A stretch of DNA of 64,000 nucleotides. Source: Paraspadella gotoi (taxonomy: Eukaryota; Chaetognatha). The position numbers and the translations under genes are program-made. The stretch covers positions 20,680,221-20,744,220 of the forward strand of contig CM119265.1 in the NCBI GenBank assembly GCA_051294375.1, given 5' to 3'. Below the pieces are notes generated by a model. The model saw only the letters and a program-made list of their open reading frames with translations, was not told the DNA's origin and did no database searches. Shown here piece after piece: positions 1 through 30,480 of the stretch; the stretch's first letter is position 1; every line of letters begins with the position of its first letter.

Positions 1-280
1 TTGAGAGGGGGCGTTTAAAAAATTTACAAATACATGCGACAAAATCACGATAATTTGGAGTATATTAAATAGTTCAATGGCATTGCTGATTTATTAAACA
101 AAGTTGTCAACTCACGTCAAATCCGGCTCGAAAAACTATCTCTAGGGTCGCTTTTTAAATGGTAGTGAAGAGAAAGCTTGAGAAGGGGGAGAAGGAGGAG
201 AGACACCTCGCGGAGCGAAAATTAATAAAGATTCCTCTCGTGATACTCGTACACCCTTTCATATTGTCCATTTTCTCCAG

Positions 281-3200
281 GCATCGCGACGGCCTTTCGC
301 CGCCTCAAAGTCCTCAGCCTCGTCCAACCGTTCGTGGTGAAACCCGCAGAGGTGGAACGGCTCCGTCCGTCGCTGGGGACGACGCTGACGCTCAGCTGCA
401 GGGCCAAGTTTCCCAAGACCGTTAAGGATAGGTGAGAGACGGTGGTGAGGTGGGTGGGAGGAGGTGGGGGTGAATTAGAAGACGAGGAATAAGTGTTAAA
501 AAAGTCAATACTCAGTTATGGCAAAAGGAAAAGATAATAAATTATAAAGAGAGTGAAAACGAAACCTCTCTTTACACATACATTACATTTCATCCTCGCA
601 AAATATTACAAAAAGAAAATAAGCTGTCACAATTTGTTTTAATTTCAATTTACATGACTCGTTAACATTCAAAATAGTTCAACGTATACAAAATTTGAAA
701 TACATCGACATTCGAAAGGTTTATAATTAAATTGTTATTAAATCCTGGCGTTAAATTAAATTTTGCGTCTTCGTCGCTGCTCTCGTCAAATTCCACGTCG
801 TCGTCACACCTCATTGTCGTCGTCAACAACTTCGTCCACCTCAGCAAACGTTCAACTTTTCGCATATCATCACGACGTCGGCCAGATTCGCGGCGCCTTC
901 CGCCTTCATCGCCTCCTCCAATTTCGGCGCGAATTCGCGGCAAGCGGCGACCCTCGGCGCCGGTTGACTCTCGAAGGCGGCGGCGCAGGAAGAGACGGCG
1001 TCGTTGCCTAGCAACAACCCTAGGCCTACGTAGCGACAGGCCCCGCAATCGACGCCCGTCTGCGGCGCCTGTGTAGGCGGCGAACGCCTGACGAGGGTCT
1101 CGTCGACTTTGAACATTTGGAAGGATTGGGCAGATTGGCGGATCGGGGTCATCGGGACGGAATCGGTCGTCGCCGGGCAAGCGCCGATCGTCGTGCAGAC
1201 ATGAGGGTCGGACAGGAGCTGGACGAAAATTGTGGAGAAAACGGAAGCAAATAATTTCAAATCAGATTCCGTACTTTATGTGATATGAGAATCAAACCTA
1301 AGCATTCATTTGTAGACGATTCGTTAATTATCAATTTTTTACTTAGGAAAAAAATTACTTAATAAAATTGAATTACTGGATTGCGTTTATGAAATTAAAA
1401 AGGAAAATATATACAAAAAGTCATTCAAATTTTTTATAAGCATTGAACATTGTTTATTGAATATTGCATATATGATTTCTTGGGTTTTTTTATTATTAAG
1501 AGGGAAAAAAATATTTCATTTTTCTCCTTCTACGATTCTTTCCCGTATTCCTCTTCTTTCTTCACCTCAAACAACTCGTGAATCAATGACCGGTAAAAAT
1601 GGTCGCACAGCTTCTTGGTGGGACAATCCGCGCAAGCTTCGGCCACGATCCTATCCGCGAACGCCTTCTCGTTCTCTGGCGTCAAAAACGTGCGGAGAAT
1701 GACGTCCAGGAATCGGCACACCTGGCAGGGGACGTTGGAGTCTCCGAGGTGAAGAGGTCGGGAGTCGCCGCAGATTCGAAGCTGAGTGTAAAAAGATAAA
1801 TTGATTAGCACCTGTCTCGATAAAAGAAGCCGACAACAACGACGACAACAACGATAATAAGCAACCTGTTCGCAAGCCTCTTCGGCGTCATGAATCTTTC
1901 CATGCTGAAGAGAGTACCGACGGTCATCTGCAGAAACTTGCTGCAATCGGTTTGCTTTTTTGTGGGCATTTTACCACAAAGATTCTTTGTTGAGCGAATC
2001 CATGATCATCTTCTGATTTTGTGGCGTCGCGAAAGGCTTCAACTTGGTGGCGGCGGCTTCGCAGACGGTGCATTGCAGGTTCCCTTTCTTCCTCAGCGAA
2101 ATCTCCCTGCCGCGGGAAACTGCAGAGTCGCAAAGTTCGATGAGCTCGCAGAGTTGAAGGGCCGACGAGGAGTTGATGATCCCGAAAACTTCGTTGACGA
2201 CCTCTACGATCGTCGTATCGCAGATCTGCTTCAGCGACTGCGGCAGTTCCGCGCAAACGTCGTTCTGCAGCAGCTCGATCGTCGACTTTCTCTCGTCGTC
2301 GGTGGCGAAGTTCTTCAGGTACATCATCAAAACTTGACACAATTGACACTCGACGGGATCCCCGGACGGCGCTGTCGGCGACGTCGCCGCCGTGGCCAGC
2401 AGCCGCAGCCCGTCGCAGAGCCGCAGCTCGTCGCAGACTTTCTTGGGATTCACGTGGACGCACTCGTCGATCTTGCGGAAGATCTCGTCGACGACGGGGC
2501 CGACGATGAGCTTGCAGAGTTGAACCTCGACCTCATTGGGGAGAGCCTGGCAGGAATGAGCCAGGATGGCCTTGACCTCCTCTTGCGTCTCCGGACTTTT
2601 TGCCACAGCGACCGTCGCGTTGACGAGTTCGATGCAGAGATCGCAAGATGAATTGGCGACCACGTTGGACTTCGTCGACTCCGAAATCGGCGACGCCGCC
2701 TTGGGAGCAGAATGGCGACAATACTCGGCGGCGTTGCATAATTCTGCGTTGGCGGCGCTGGAGCACCAGAAGGACGGACCGATTAGGCAGGAGGAGGCGT
2801 CATCGGCGCCGTGGACCGCCAGTGACGCTAGCGACGCCACAGCGGCGAGGAGAAGCGAAAGTCGCATTTTTTTTCCTTTCGTTTGAAGTAACGAAGACAA
2901 AAGCGAATTTATGATTGAAGTATATATAGAAGAGGTTTACTTTCTAAACTTCCGAATTTAATTTTAAAATTCAGAGAGAGAAAAAAAAGGATCCGCCTCT
3001 TTCGGTCGAAAGATTAAGAAATATCACGAAATCGGGTCACGGATCGACTCACGATTGTGGATCACGGGGTCCAATTATCACGGGATTTCTTCTTCACTAT
3101 CTCTCTTCTATCACAGGATGATGGTTCAAGTGTTTCAATGAGTGCGGATTCGGTTTAAAGTCTGACGATCTTTACGCTTGATAAAATAACAAATGATGAA

Positions 3201-3599
3201 ATTGAAATTATTGAATCCATTAAGAAATAGGCTGTTTGCGAAATACCATTATTCATAACTCTTTGATTCGTTACATTCCAGGTCAATCCAGTGGGAATTG
3301 AACGGGCGACCGATTGCTGTGACGGAACCTCGAATCAAGATTCGCGACGAGGAATACAGCAACAACTTTGGAGAAGAGGTTACGGTTATATCAGTACTCA
3401 GGTCATTGTTTATTATAATTTTTATTATACATAATGCATGTAAAACATCCTTTAATCTTTTTTTTCATTATCAATATCATCTTACTAAACGGTTCTCGAT
3501 GCTCTTTTTTTTTCAGTTTAACCATGACTGGCAAAGACGGCGGGACTTACAGCTGTAGAGCTGGCGGTTCAACAAATGACATCGCAATCGTAAACGAAG
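281..3599 (+). CDS. Ig domain 1 of the Ig/EGF gene (three exons)
   Basis: Exon 281-431 encodes the A-B strands with the first Cys (TLTLSCRAKF) and ends phase 2. Exon 3282-3401 resumes in phase with the C-strand Trp (SIQWELNGRP). Exon 3517-3599 carries the F-strand motif GKDGGTYSCRAGG. The Cys-to-Trp spacing across the 2.85-kb intron is normal for an Ig fold, which supports the join across the nested saposin gene. The exon enters with two bases completing a split codon, so at least one coding exon lies upstream, outside the window. Confidence 0.82.
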
Positions 3600-6537
3600 G
3601 TAAAGAAAAAAAATTGGCTCAAAAGTTTTCAATATCCCTACCCTAGTTCATTTGTACTCAAATTAATAATTTATAGACAGATGCTGTGTTATTTTTCGGC
3701 ATGTTGAAATTTAATTAGACATATATAGGTTGCTCTTCAAGTACTCAATGAATAACCATCTTTCTTTCGTCGATTTACGTTTAATACAAACTTTGACCCT
3801 TCAACTACTTAATTCGGCCTTTGGGTCGATCCCTCGTTTTAAGTGAACTCTATCTCTGGGTGCGCGCCCAACCCGTGCATGCACGCGGGTCGCTGCGTGT
3901 ACCGGCCCGGAGATGGCGCATTTGCATGCGTTTGCGCCTCCGGGTTCGAGGGGCGCGTTTGCGAAACCAGGACAGGTGACGGTCGGCATCTTTTCTTCGC
4001 CGGACGAAATAGTGATTTTAGACGAAACGTAGTTTCAACTTTCTTTTTACCGTTCGCCTATTTCTTTGTCCTTTCCTTTTTTTTTTCTTTGCAAATTTGA
4101 AAACATTGAAAATTATAAATATTTTTAAAACTTTTTTAAATTCAAATTATTATTAAGATTATGCCAGAATCACAAAAAAAATTGTCAATGATTGATAACT
4201 ATTTGCCTTCTCGCTTTCATTTTTTTTCCTAAACATCTTTATCAAGTCATAACAAACTTATAAACTGGAAAAATTTTAGCCTAGAATTCATTGTATCATC
4301 CATGAAAAAGATTGACAAAATTTTCAACTTTTTCGTAACAATGTCTTAAACCCATCTTCACCGAGTCGATCTTAAAACATTGTTTCTAAAATGCAGAGAG
4401 AAAATATAATAAAATACTAAACAAGAATGAGAAAGAGCACTCGTTAGTCGTCAGGTCTCCACTCGTTTCTTAACTCCTCCTTCCGCCACATATTCCGACC
4501 CCATTTCTCCACCCCCAACCCNNNNNNNNNNNNNCCCCGCCGCTATCGTCGCTCCCCCACGCATCGTCAATCCCACGACGTCCGATCACGCGCGTTCCAC
4601 CGGCGGCGTCGCCATCTTGGAATGCCGCGTTATGATCGGCGGCGTCGGCGGCACCGCTACCGACGACGTGATCACGTGGAGTCGACAGGACGGTCTTCCT
4701 CTCGACGAAAAGAGAGCGACGTCTTTGGAGGACGGGAGGATGAAAATCACGGTGAGGAGACGTGTGAATGGAGTGAATTGGAGGGAGGGTGATGCGTATG
4801 ATCACCGGTAATTGTGACTTATATGAGATCAATGGAATCTCTTAATCGGAATTTTCAGTAACAATTAACAATTTAAGAAACTTATTGTAAATAAATATTT
4901 CAAAAATAAGAAAGCGCAAAAAAAAACTGACCCAAATGAAACAAAAACGCAGCTTTTTCCTCACCCAGAACCTCCGCCGCAGCGACAAAGGAATTTACGT
5001 TTGCCAAGTCAGCAACCGGATGGGGACGACCTCGGCGAAGCGGCGTCTTTTTGTCATGGCGCCGACCTTGATCGCCAACGCCGGCTCATCCGCCTCCATG
5101 ACGATCGGCGGAGTCTCATCCGGTTCCTTAGCTTTTTTTGATTAATTAATTAATTCTATTTAAATATTACTAAACTATTCTTTTCATCAGGCACGAACTC
5201 GGCTTCCATGTCGCAAACGCAGCGGCTCAACGCCGGTCAAAATCTCAGCCTAAAATGCGAAGTTTATTTCGATAAGGATAGTACAAAAAAGATCGTCATT
5301 TGGAAGAAAGGAGAAGTCATTCTCAGCAGGGGAGGTGCGTGAGAGAAAGAGAGAGAGAGAGAGAGATAGAGAGAGAAAGAGATATTGCCCAAGATTGACA
5401 GCCCACTCTAATCGATCCAAACTTTCCCAAGGTCGATACACAATCTCTGAATCTTCCATCCGCTCGCCCAACGCGTTGGACATGACGAAGATGACCTCGC
5501 ACCTGCTCGTTCCCGCCGTAGAAGTGGGAGATGCCGGCCATTACACCTGCAACGCCGTCTCCGATCACGATCAGAACAGCGCCAGCATCGCCAGCGTTGA
5601 GGGTGAGGAAAGACGCGCCCGTTTTAGTTTAGGATTTCGTCAGGCGATAACTTTTTTTTTTGCACTGAATTTATATTAAACTGGATTTATATTAACCAAT
5701 CTGTTCTTGCACACTTACAATAATATATCAATATGGGTTGTCTATGTAGCTTGTTGAAAAAAAAAACAAACTATTCACGTCGTTCACAATTACCCCAGTT
5801 TATTTCGGACCAAGCAGGAGCCAATCAAATCAATACCCGAACGGTCGAAATTTCACGTCTTGTTTTTTCAGTTTTTATCGGACGGAGGTCGACGATTCGA
5901 ATACCAGTTCTGCCCATAGAAAAACCCTCCTCAGAACCATGTAATTTGTGGCACAGTAAAAAAAAAAGTATTATAAGCCGGTTTGATCGAATAGTAGAAA
6001 CGATAAGAAACCGTGCTGCTTAGCGCTACCCGTAGACGAATATAGCAAGCATGCTGCATAGTGCTATATAAAGAACAAAAATTGGCAAAATCGATTCAGA
6101 CGGGAGGGTTCGACGCTGCGGCTCTCGAGAAACATCTATAAATAGTAACCAACACTACTCAGCTACAGCGTGTATTTAAAAAAAGACGCTGCGGGCGAAT
6201 GTCATTATCACTAGCAAATTTATAAGCTAGAAATGCACTGCCAAGTAAAAACAGAGCGTAAAATGGATTTTTCGAAGTATTTTTCTCAAAGTTAAGCCTT
6301 CAGAACGAATTCTTTTAGTTGTTTTAGTAAATTTCGATCCTCCCTTTACTCGCGACCGCCCTGATCTACAGTGGTGACGGGTCCAAAGTCCACCATCTGG
6401 GTTCCGTCGACGACGACGCCCTTTGGATTCCCGCCATCGGTGACGCCGCCCAAGCGAGTCGTCTTCATGCCAAAAGGCACCGCGGGACACTCAGCTGTGT
6501 GGCCACGGGATTGCCAAGACCGAGGTGAGGGAGTCGG

Positions 6538-6611
<74 letters not shown>

Positions 6612-9306
6612 CTCTCACTGTCCACTTTCCTCTTCCTCCCAGCGTTACCTGGCAAAAGACCCGCCCCGTCTGCTGGTCCACACAGACGTGTCCCTTCGTC
6701 GCCGCCGAGAATCCCGTCGCCATAACGTCCGGTTTCGGCGTCCAAGTCGATAGCGCCGAAGGGAACGTAATTTTCAGGGTGCGTTCACTCCCAACCCGCG
6801 GGAAATCTGGCTCGACAATTGATAATAATATGATAAATGAGAAATTGAGGATAATTTTAGCCTGCGTTTTGTTGCTTAATTTGATTGTTTTGGTTCATTC
6901 GGAATAATGAAAGTTTTAAAAATAACAAACCATTTTTTTTATTATAAGTTTTCTACAAATCTAAACAGAATCTTTCTTCCGAGCCTTGTTCTTTGGTGTC
7001 ATTAATATTCACTATTATCAAATTTTCAGGAACTTGAGTTTGAGAATTCGGCTCGTTACCAATGCATCGCTTCGAACGGGCGCGGAGAATCCAAAGCTAC
7101 GAGAGAGCTTTGGGTCTATCGTAAGTTTTTTTTTCGTGGTCATTTTGATCGGTTTGTTTTAAACAAGAATCGTCTTCTTTTTTTCAGGTCCGACCGAAGT
7201 TTTGCTTCCAACTTCAGCGAAACGAACGACGATTCTTCGTGGCGGCGAAATTCATTTGCAATGCAGGTAGATGGCGTTCGTTAGTTCCATAAGGTGTAGT
7301 AATGTAATGAACAATGTAAAGTTGCCATCTTCCCAATGCTCCCCATCTTACAGCTTCAAAGTCGATTCCTACGCCAGCTTCAAAAAGATCCGTTGGTTCA
7401 AAGACGGAAGGGAAGTCGTCTCAGACGGACGAGGTAAGTTCGTGCTCGAAGATCAACCTCATCTCTCTCTTCACTACTTTCCCTCCCTCTCCCAGTGAGC
7501 ATCACTCCCGCCACCTCCGCCGACGTCTCTCCACGCACAGTGGAATTGACGTCGTCTCTCGATTCCACGGGCGTCGACTTCGCCGACGCCGGAAGCTACG
7601 AGTGTCGCGTGGAAGTCGTTTGGGAGAACGGACTCTTCCAGAGGGAAAGAACCGTCGGAGTCGCCGTCATCGAGGGTTCGTTCGTGGGAGGTTAAGGGGC
7701 AGTTAAGTTTTCGTTTTTGTTTTCCGAAATAAAACGTCTGACGGATTTTAATTTTTTTTCAGTCGGTTTCTCCGCCACGACTTCGAATCCAGGAGCCAAT
7801 TCGCCGCCGATGATCTTCAACATGTCCGCCATTACCGTTAGGTTAGACGATTTAAAATATTTTACTTCATATTTTTTGTTTTGAACGTAGGTTAGAGTTT
7901 GATGGTAGGAGTTAAACATTAAGACTCTGGCGACCCGACTTTCCAAAAGACTAAAAATTTTTTTATATTTACGTTAAAAGTGATTGGGTTTTATCGATTA
8001 TTTAATTAACGATTGATTAATCAAAATTGGTTGACGTAATTTCTTACATCCTTGTTTTTAGAGTCGTTGAAGGCAGCGACGCGACGCTTCAATGTCGGGC
8101 TAGAGGCACGCCCATGCCCTCTGTCTCGTGGGAAAAGAAAGACACGGTTGGTTTCATGGTCTCCGGAAGATTTAGGTGAGTACTAGGTCTGTATATAACG
8201 TTATGAATATGTAATTGCACATTATAATATCCATGAGATTTGTGAATATTTTTAATTTAACGCTATTTTGTTTTTTTTTTTATTACAGCAAAATGCCGAC
8301 AGGATCGCTTCTGATTCGCTCGACGCAAACAAGTGACGCGGGGTCTTACATCTGCTATGCGAAAAATACAGCCGGAGAGATCTCGGCCCTTCGACATTTG
8401 GAAGTTTACAGTACGTCTTCTTTGAGGAATAATGAATATTTAAAATCTAATATGGTTAATTAATATCAGTATAAATATTATTTTTAGAGCCTACCCTAAT
8501 CGTATCCCCGGCTCAACTGCAAAAACTGAACGAATCAGAGTCGACCGAAGTTATTTGCGTCGTCAAATTTGACGTCAAAATGAAGACAAATGAAATCTTT
8601 TGGTTCCTCAATGAAACGCAAATGAACATTGATATCAGTGAGTAAAAATTGTTTTCACAAAATATCTTTTATTGTTGAGAATGGAAAGAAAAATTAAAAC
8701 GTAAATTTAAAATCTTGCGAAATAGTTTTAAAAAATCTAGAGGTGGCATCCGAAAAATATTTATAGGGTAAAATATTATGATATTATGATAGTATGATAG
8801 TATCATTCAATTTACCTTCTCTCTCTCTGTCCCAATCCCACTACCAACTTTTCCCCCATGTTCTCTCGCTCGGCGTCCCTTTTCTCAGATCGCATGTCGG
8901 TAAGTCAGTCGCCCGGACCGACGGACTCCGTTTACCGACTCGTCGAGTACCGACTTCGTATCGCCGACCTGAAACCGACCGACAGCGGGCGCTACTCTTG
9001 CGAGGCCAGGACCGACCTGGACGTCATCAGGAAGCTGCAGGCCGTAGTCCAGGGTAAGTTCTTTCTCTATTTGGACGACGTTTGACGTCAGATTTTGTCG
9101 CCATCTATCGAGAAAATTCTTTCACAATTGAATTCTTGCGAATTAAATTATAAAATAAAAAACAAAATAAAAATCAGTAATTCTACATTTTTTTTCGATC
9201 AATGGCCTTTTTATTTCAACCACTAGCGCCCCAAATCCTTTGTCTACCGTGCATTCCCCTTCTTTCTTGTTTATTCTTCAAATGTCATTTCGGCCCCGAA
9301 AATTAA
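281..9306 (+). CDS. Multi-Ig/EGF extracellular protein, 3' part of gene (20 exons)
   Basis: Exons that join in phase: 281-431, 3282-3401, 3517-3599, 3844-3975, about 4535-4751 (5' edge in an N gap), 4969-5122, 5191-5334, 5432-5602, 6372-6524, 6643-6778, 7030-7120, 7188-7266, 7354-7433, 7496-7675, 7763-7841, 8062-8175, 8289-8410, 8488-8637, 8889-9053, 9227-9306. Apart from the hidden acceptor at the gap, each junction has GT-AG ends. The product in view is seven Ig-like domains with the B-strand Cys, C-strand Trp and D-x-G-x-Y-x-C signature, plus one EGF-like domain between the first and second Ig. Such proteins act in adhesion or extracellular matrix. I see no transmembrane helix or kinase, so it is probably secreted. 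The first visible exon starts mid-domain, so the 5' end is outside the window. One apparent missing base lies in exon 6372-6524. I do not recognise the family member. Confidence 0.85.
638..643 (-). terminator. Possible variant poly(A) signal of the saposin gene
   Basis: ATTAAA on the minus strand about 200 nt past the stop codon. No canonical AATAAA lies closer. This is a weak call made on sequence and distance only. Confidence 0.2.
841..2867 (-). CDS. Prosaposin-like saposin precursor, nested in an intron
   Basis: Three minus-strand coding exons: 2867-1866, 1781-1566 and 1218-841 (about 531 aa, TGA stop at 841-843). I chose the ATG at 2867 because it opens a clear signal peptide (MRLSLLLAAVASLASLAVHG). 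Then follow a saposin A-type domain (C-x7-WC, C-x5-C) and five saposin B domains, each with a CxxC start; B5 ends the protein at its sixth Cys. Saposins are small lipid-binding proteins cut from such precursors in lysosomes, where they present sphingolipids to hydrolases. B3 is contiguous only if one extra base near 1976-1985 and one missing base near 1890-1905 are allowed. They compensate, and the CxxC plus C-x9-C spacing of B3 is then normal. Assembly error is likelier than pseudogenisation, because the other domains are intact. B3-B4 and B4-B5 joins fall cleanly at phase-0 introns. Confidence 0.88.
2921..2928 (-). promoter_or_regulatory. TATA box of the saposin gene
   Basis: TATATATA lies about 55-60 nt upstream of the saposin ATG. 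That would put transcription start near 2890-2897 and give a 5' leader of about 25-30 nt. Position and sequence are the only evidence. Confidence 0.45.
3844..3975 (+). CDS. EGF-like domain exon of the Ig/EGF gene
   Basis: A phase 1-1 exon encoding a single EGF-like module with six cysteines in the order C-x4-C-x5-C-x10-C-x-C-x8-C and the usual G-F-x-G-x-x-C end. It lacks the D-x-D-E calcium-binding start, so it is probably a non-calcium EGF. The acceptor is TTTTAAG and the donor is CAGGTGACG. A symmetric phase 1-1 module exon is typical of shuffled extracellular domains. Confidence 0.85.
6541..6607. repeat. (CT)n microsatellite inside a 118-nt intron
   Basis: A nearly pure CT run fills more than half of the intron 6525-6642 of the Ig/EGF gene. 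It sits between the donor GAG|GTGAGG and the acceptor TCCTCCCAG and acts in effect as an extended polypyrimidine tract. Confidence 0.95.
9227..9306 (+). CDS. Putative terminal exon of the Ig/EGF gene
   Basis: After the last Ig exon (donor at 9053, phase 1) the acceptor TTTCAACCACTAG leads in phase into about 26 codons and TAA at 9304-9306. The encoded tail is hydrophobic with four Cys (it starts APQILCLPC) and is unlike any Ig strand. A canonical AATAAA follows about 205 nt later and no further Ig exons appear, so I read this as the last exon. Alternative: a longer transcript skips it. Confidence 0.5.
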
Positions 9307-9329
9307 TCCTTTCGTGCGATCGAGAAATA

Positions 9330-9490
9330 TCGGGGGTGATCGAGATGTGGAGGCGGTGTGGTCACAGGCGAGGGGGCGCCCGGGAGTGTGCTGCCGGGGG
9401 TGAGGGAGTGTGCGGTAAGGGTGATCGAGTGTGCTGCGGGGGCGAGGGAGTATGCGGTTGAAAAAAGGGATGTGTGGGTGAGGGGGAGTA
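9330..9490. repeat. Degenerate G-rich tandem repeat in the 3' UTR
   Basis: Irregular repeats of a roughly 20-nt G-rich unit around GAGGGAGTGTGCGG (with variants GATCGAGTGTGCTG and GAGGGAGTATGCGG). They lie between the stop codon and poly(A) signal of the Ig/EGF gene. Confidence 0.6.
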
Positions 9491-9511
9491 TGGTCTTCAG
9501 ATTTAATGTGT

Positions 9512-9517
9512 AATAAA
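9512..9517 (+). terminator. AATAAA poly(A) signal of the Ig/EGF gene
   Basis: Canonical AATAAA about 205 nt downstream of the TAA at 9304-9306, followed by a T-rich stretch. Confidence 0.5.
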
Positions 9518-10014
9518 GAGGAAGAAGTTCTTTTTTAGTTCGCCTTTCTATTTAGAGAGAAAAACAAAGTTTCTTTGTTGGTTAGCCGTTAGTAGTTTTC
9601 TTGTATTATTTTTGCTGTCACTATCACAGATTAATTTTATCATCTAAACTTACAAAAAATAAGAAAATATATCGTACAATTTTTTTTGGTAAACATTAAC
9701 CTAAACTTTTCGATCCCTGTTACTTCGAGGAGCGTCAAAACTAATTGTTTTTTTAAAATAATTATTGTGAACTTTTGTTGCAAGGATGTTATTCCTCTTT
9801 CGGGGGTGCTACATTCTTTGGTCTTGTCATCATTGGGACCGAAGAAAAGTAAAAAAAAAGGTTGTAGCAGAATTTAGATTTCAACGTAGTTTGCTGAAAC
9901 TTAAAACTTAAAATTCTAACTCACAAAAAAAAAGATGGGTGAAGATAAAAACGAAGTTTGTGAAATTCGAAGAACAAACTGAGCAAATAGTGAAATATCG
10001 CAGAGGGTAAGTTG

Positions 10015-10109
<95 letters not shown>

Positions 10110-10419
10110 GGTATACAGATGATTGTTATTACCATTAAAATGCTTTTCAGCGAAACCTGTACCAAAATATCAAGAGGAAAAACTCCTATTACTCAAAAAA
10201 TATGAATTTTTTTTTCTCCCAATTCTTTGTCGGATAAGTTAAGCCTCCTGACTTTTTTTCGTTCTTGGCTCAGACCTCTGCTTATTCGTGTACCTTTCAC
10301 TCTTACTCTCCCTTCTCTTGTCGCTCCCTCTCTCACCCACATACTTCCTGCCATCTCTGGCCGATACCCTCCCGCGGCTAAACAAGCTCTCTCTCTCTCN
10401 NNNNNNNNNNNNNNNNNNN

Positions 10420-10451
<32 letters not shown>

Positions 10452-11152
10452 TTCTTTTCTTCTTTTCAAGTGTCAACTACTAAACTGAATAAATATTCTT
10501 AAACTTCAAAAAAGTTAGAAAATTACGCTGTAGCAGGTGGTGAGCCGAAAGACGGACTTTTAATAAAGATTTTTTTTTTTGATCCCGCTCTTAATTTTCT
10601 AGGCTGAGTCAACACTGTTGTCGTCGATGTCGTCGTCCTCATCTTCATCATCTTCTTTTTATCTTCATCATCGTCTCCTCGTCATCATCATCGTTATCCT
10701 TAACGTCATCGTAATCGTCACCGGGATTAACATCGTCTTTGTCATCATCATCGACGTCGTCATCGTCATTGTCGTCGTCGTCATCGTCGTCGTCGTCATC
10801 AGCGTTTTCCAAGAAAGATTCTCAAGAAGAAAGGAGCTTGGGGGGGAACCGCAGCCAAAGGGGATCGGTGGGGGAGACAAAGGGGGGGGACAGAAAAGCC
10901 GGGGACCCGAACCCGTGAAAGTCTTTTGTAGTGAGAAAATCGTGAAAAAAAAACTCCGGGTGGATGACGTCACAGCTTAAAAGGGAAGATGAGTTTGTGA
11001 GAGAAAAGTCGTTCGACTTACCCCCGAAGGAAAAAAAAATTTGGAAAAAGATCGAAGAGATTAACAGCGTTAATCTTTTTAACAGAAAGAAGTCATTCTA
11101 GTTAGGGGAGGGCCTAATTATTGCCAACGACTGAATTTTTTTTTTATCGGAA
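9518..11152. other. Intergenic region between convergent genes
   Basis: No coding signal on either strand. It contains a pure (GA)n run at 10021-10108, a (CT)n run broken by a 20-N gap at 10387-10447, and a degenerate GTC/ATC trinucleotide repeat at about 10618-10800. The Ig/EGF gene ends at its left and hemicentin ends at its right. Confidence 0.7.
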
Positions 11153-11158
11153 TTTATT
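11153..11158 (-). terminator. AATAAA poly(A) signal of hemicentin
   Basis: AATAAA on the minus strand about 455 nt past the hemicentin stop at 11611. It is the nearest canonical signal I found. The AT-rich stretch 11159-11610 would then be the 3' UTR. Confidence 0.4.
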
Positions 11159-11610
11159 AACATCAACAACATAATATAAATGTACATCTAAAAATGTTCA
11201 ATACAATTGGGCCAATCACATCAGCTTTTGTAAATGCTGGGAGTTTTTTAAAAAGTTTTTTCATGATATTTTGGTCAAAATAAGGTCACTTTTTTTTTCA
11301 AAGGGGTGCTTTTTATGAACAGTCATGGAACAGGTGCAATCATAAGTAGGAATGGAATTGATTTTTTATAAAACAGCTAGGACATTTGTAATGATATTTT
11401 CTTATAGATTCACAAAAAAAACTGTATAAATAGTAAACGACATTTTTTTTTGCGTAAATTTTTTTCAGCTAATAACCTAACGGTAATCTATAACTATAAA
11501 AAATGTTTATGAAACTCTGAACAAAAAAAATCGAACAAGAAAGCATTTACAGAAATAAAACAAACAATTTTACGCTCATTATGAACATGCAAAGAGATAC
11601 ACAAATTAAT

Positions 11611-30290
<18,680 letters not shown>

Positions 30291-30480
30291 GTGGTTGTGG
30301 AGGGGAAGGAGGGCTCGGCGCCGATTCGAGGGACGGAGAACGCCGAAATGGCGGCGCTGATCGAATGAAATGCAGTCGGTCTTTGTACGTGAACGGTCTG
30401 TGAGAGACAGGACGGGTCGTAGCTGCAGGTGATTATGATCACCCGATCACGTCGAGAAAGTCACCAGTGAATCTTTTTAT

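Noticed and set aside
1941-1974. A 34-nt intron in the saposin gene (GT...AG)
   Set aside because: Too short to splice normally, and it would remove conserved B3 residues that are intact in another frame. A base error explains the stop better.
5735-6023. Plus-strand frame of 96 codons in an Ig/EGF intron
   Set aside because: No domain, no acceptor/donor pair in phase with the neighbouring exons, and A/T-rich intronic composition.
10618-10980. Ser- and Val/Ile-rich frames over the GTC/ATC repeat
   Set aside because: A degenerate trinucleotide repeat read as low-complexity protein on both strands; no start context or homology.
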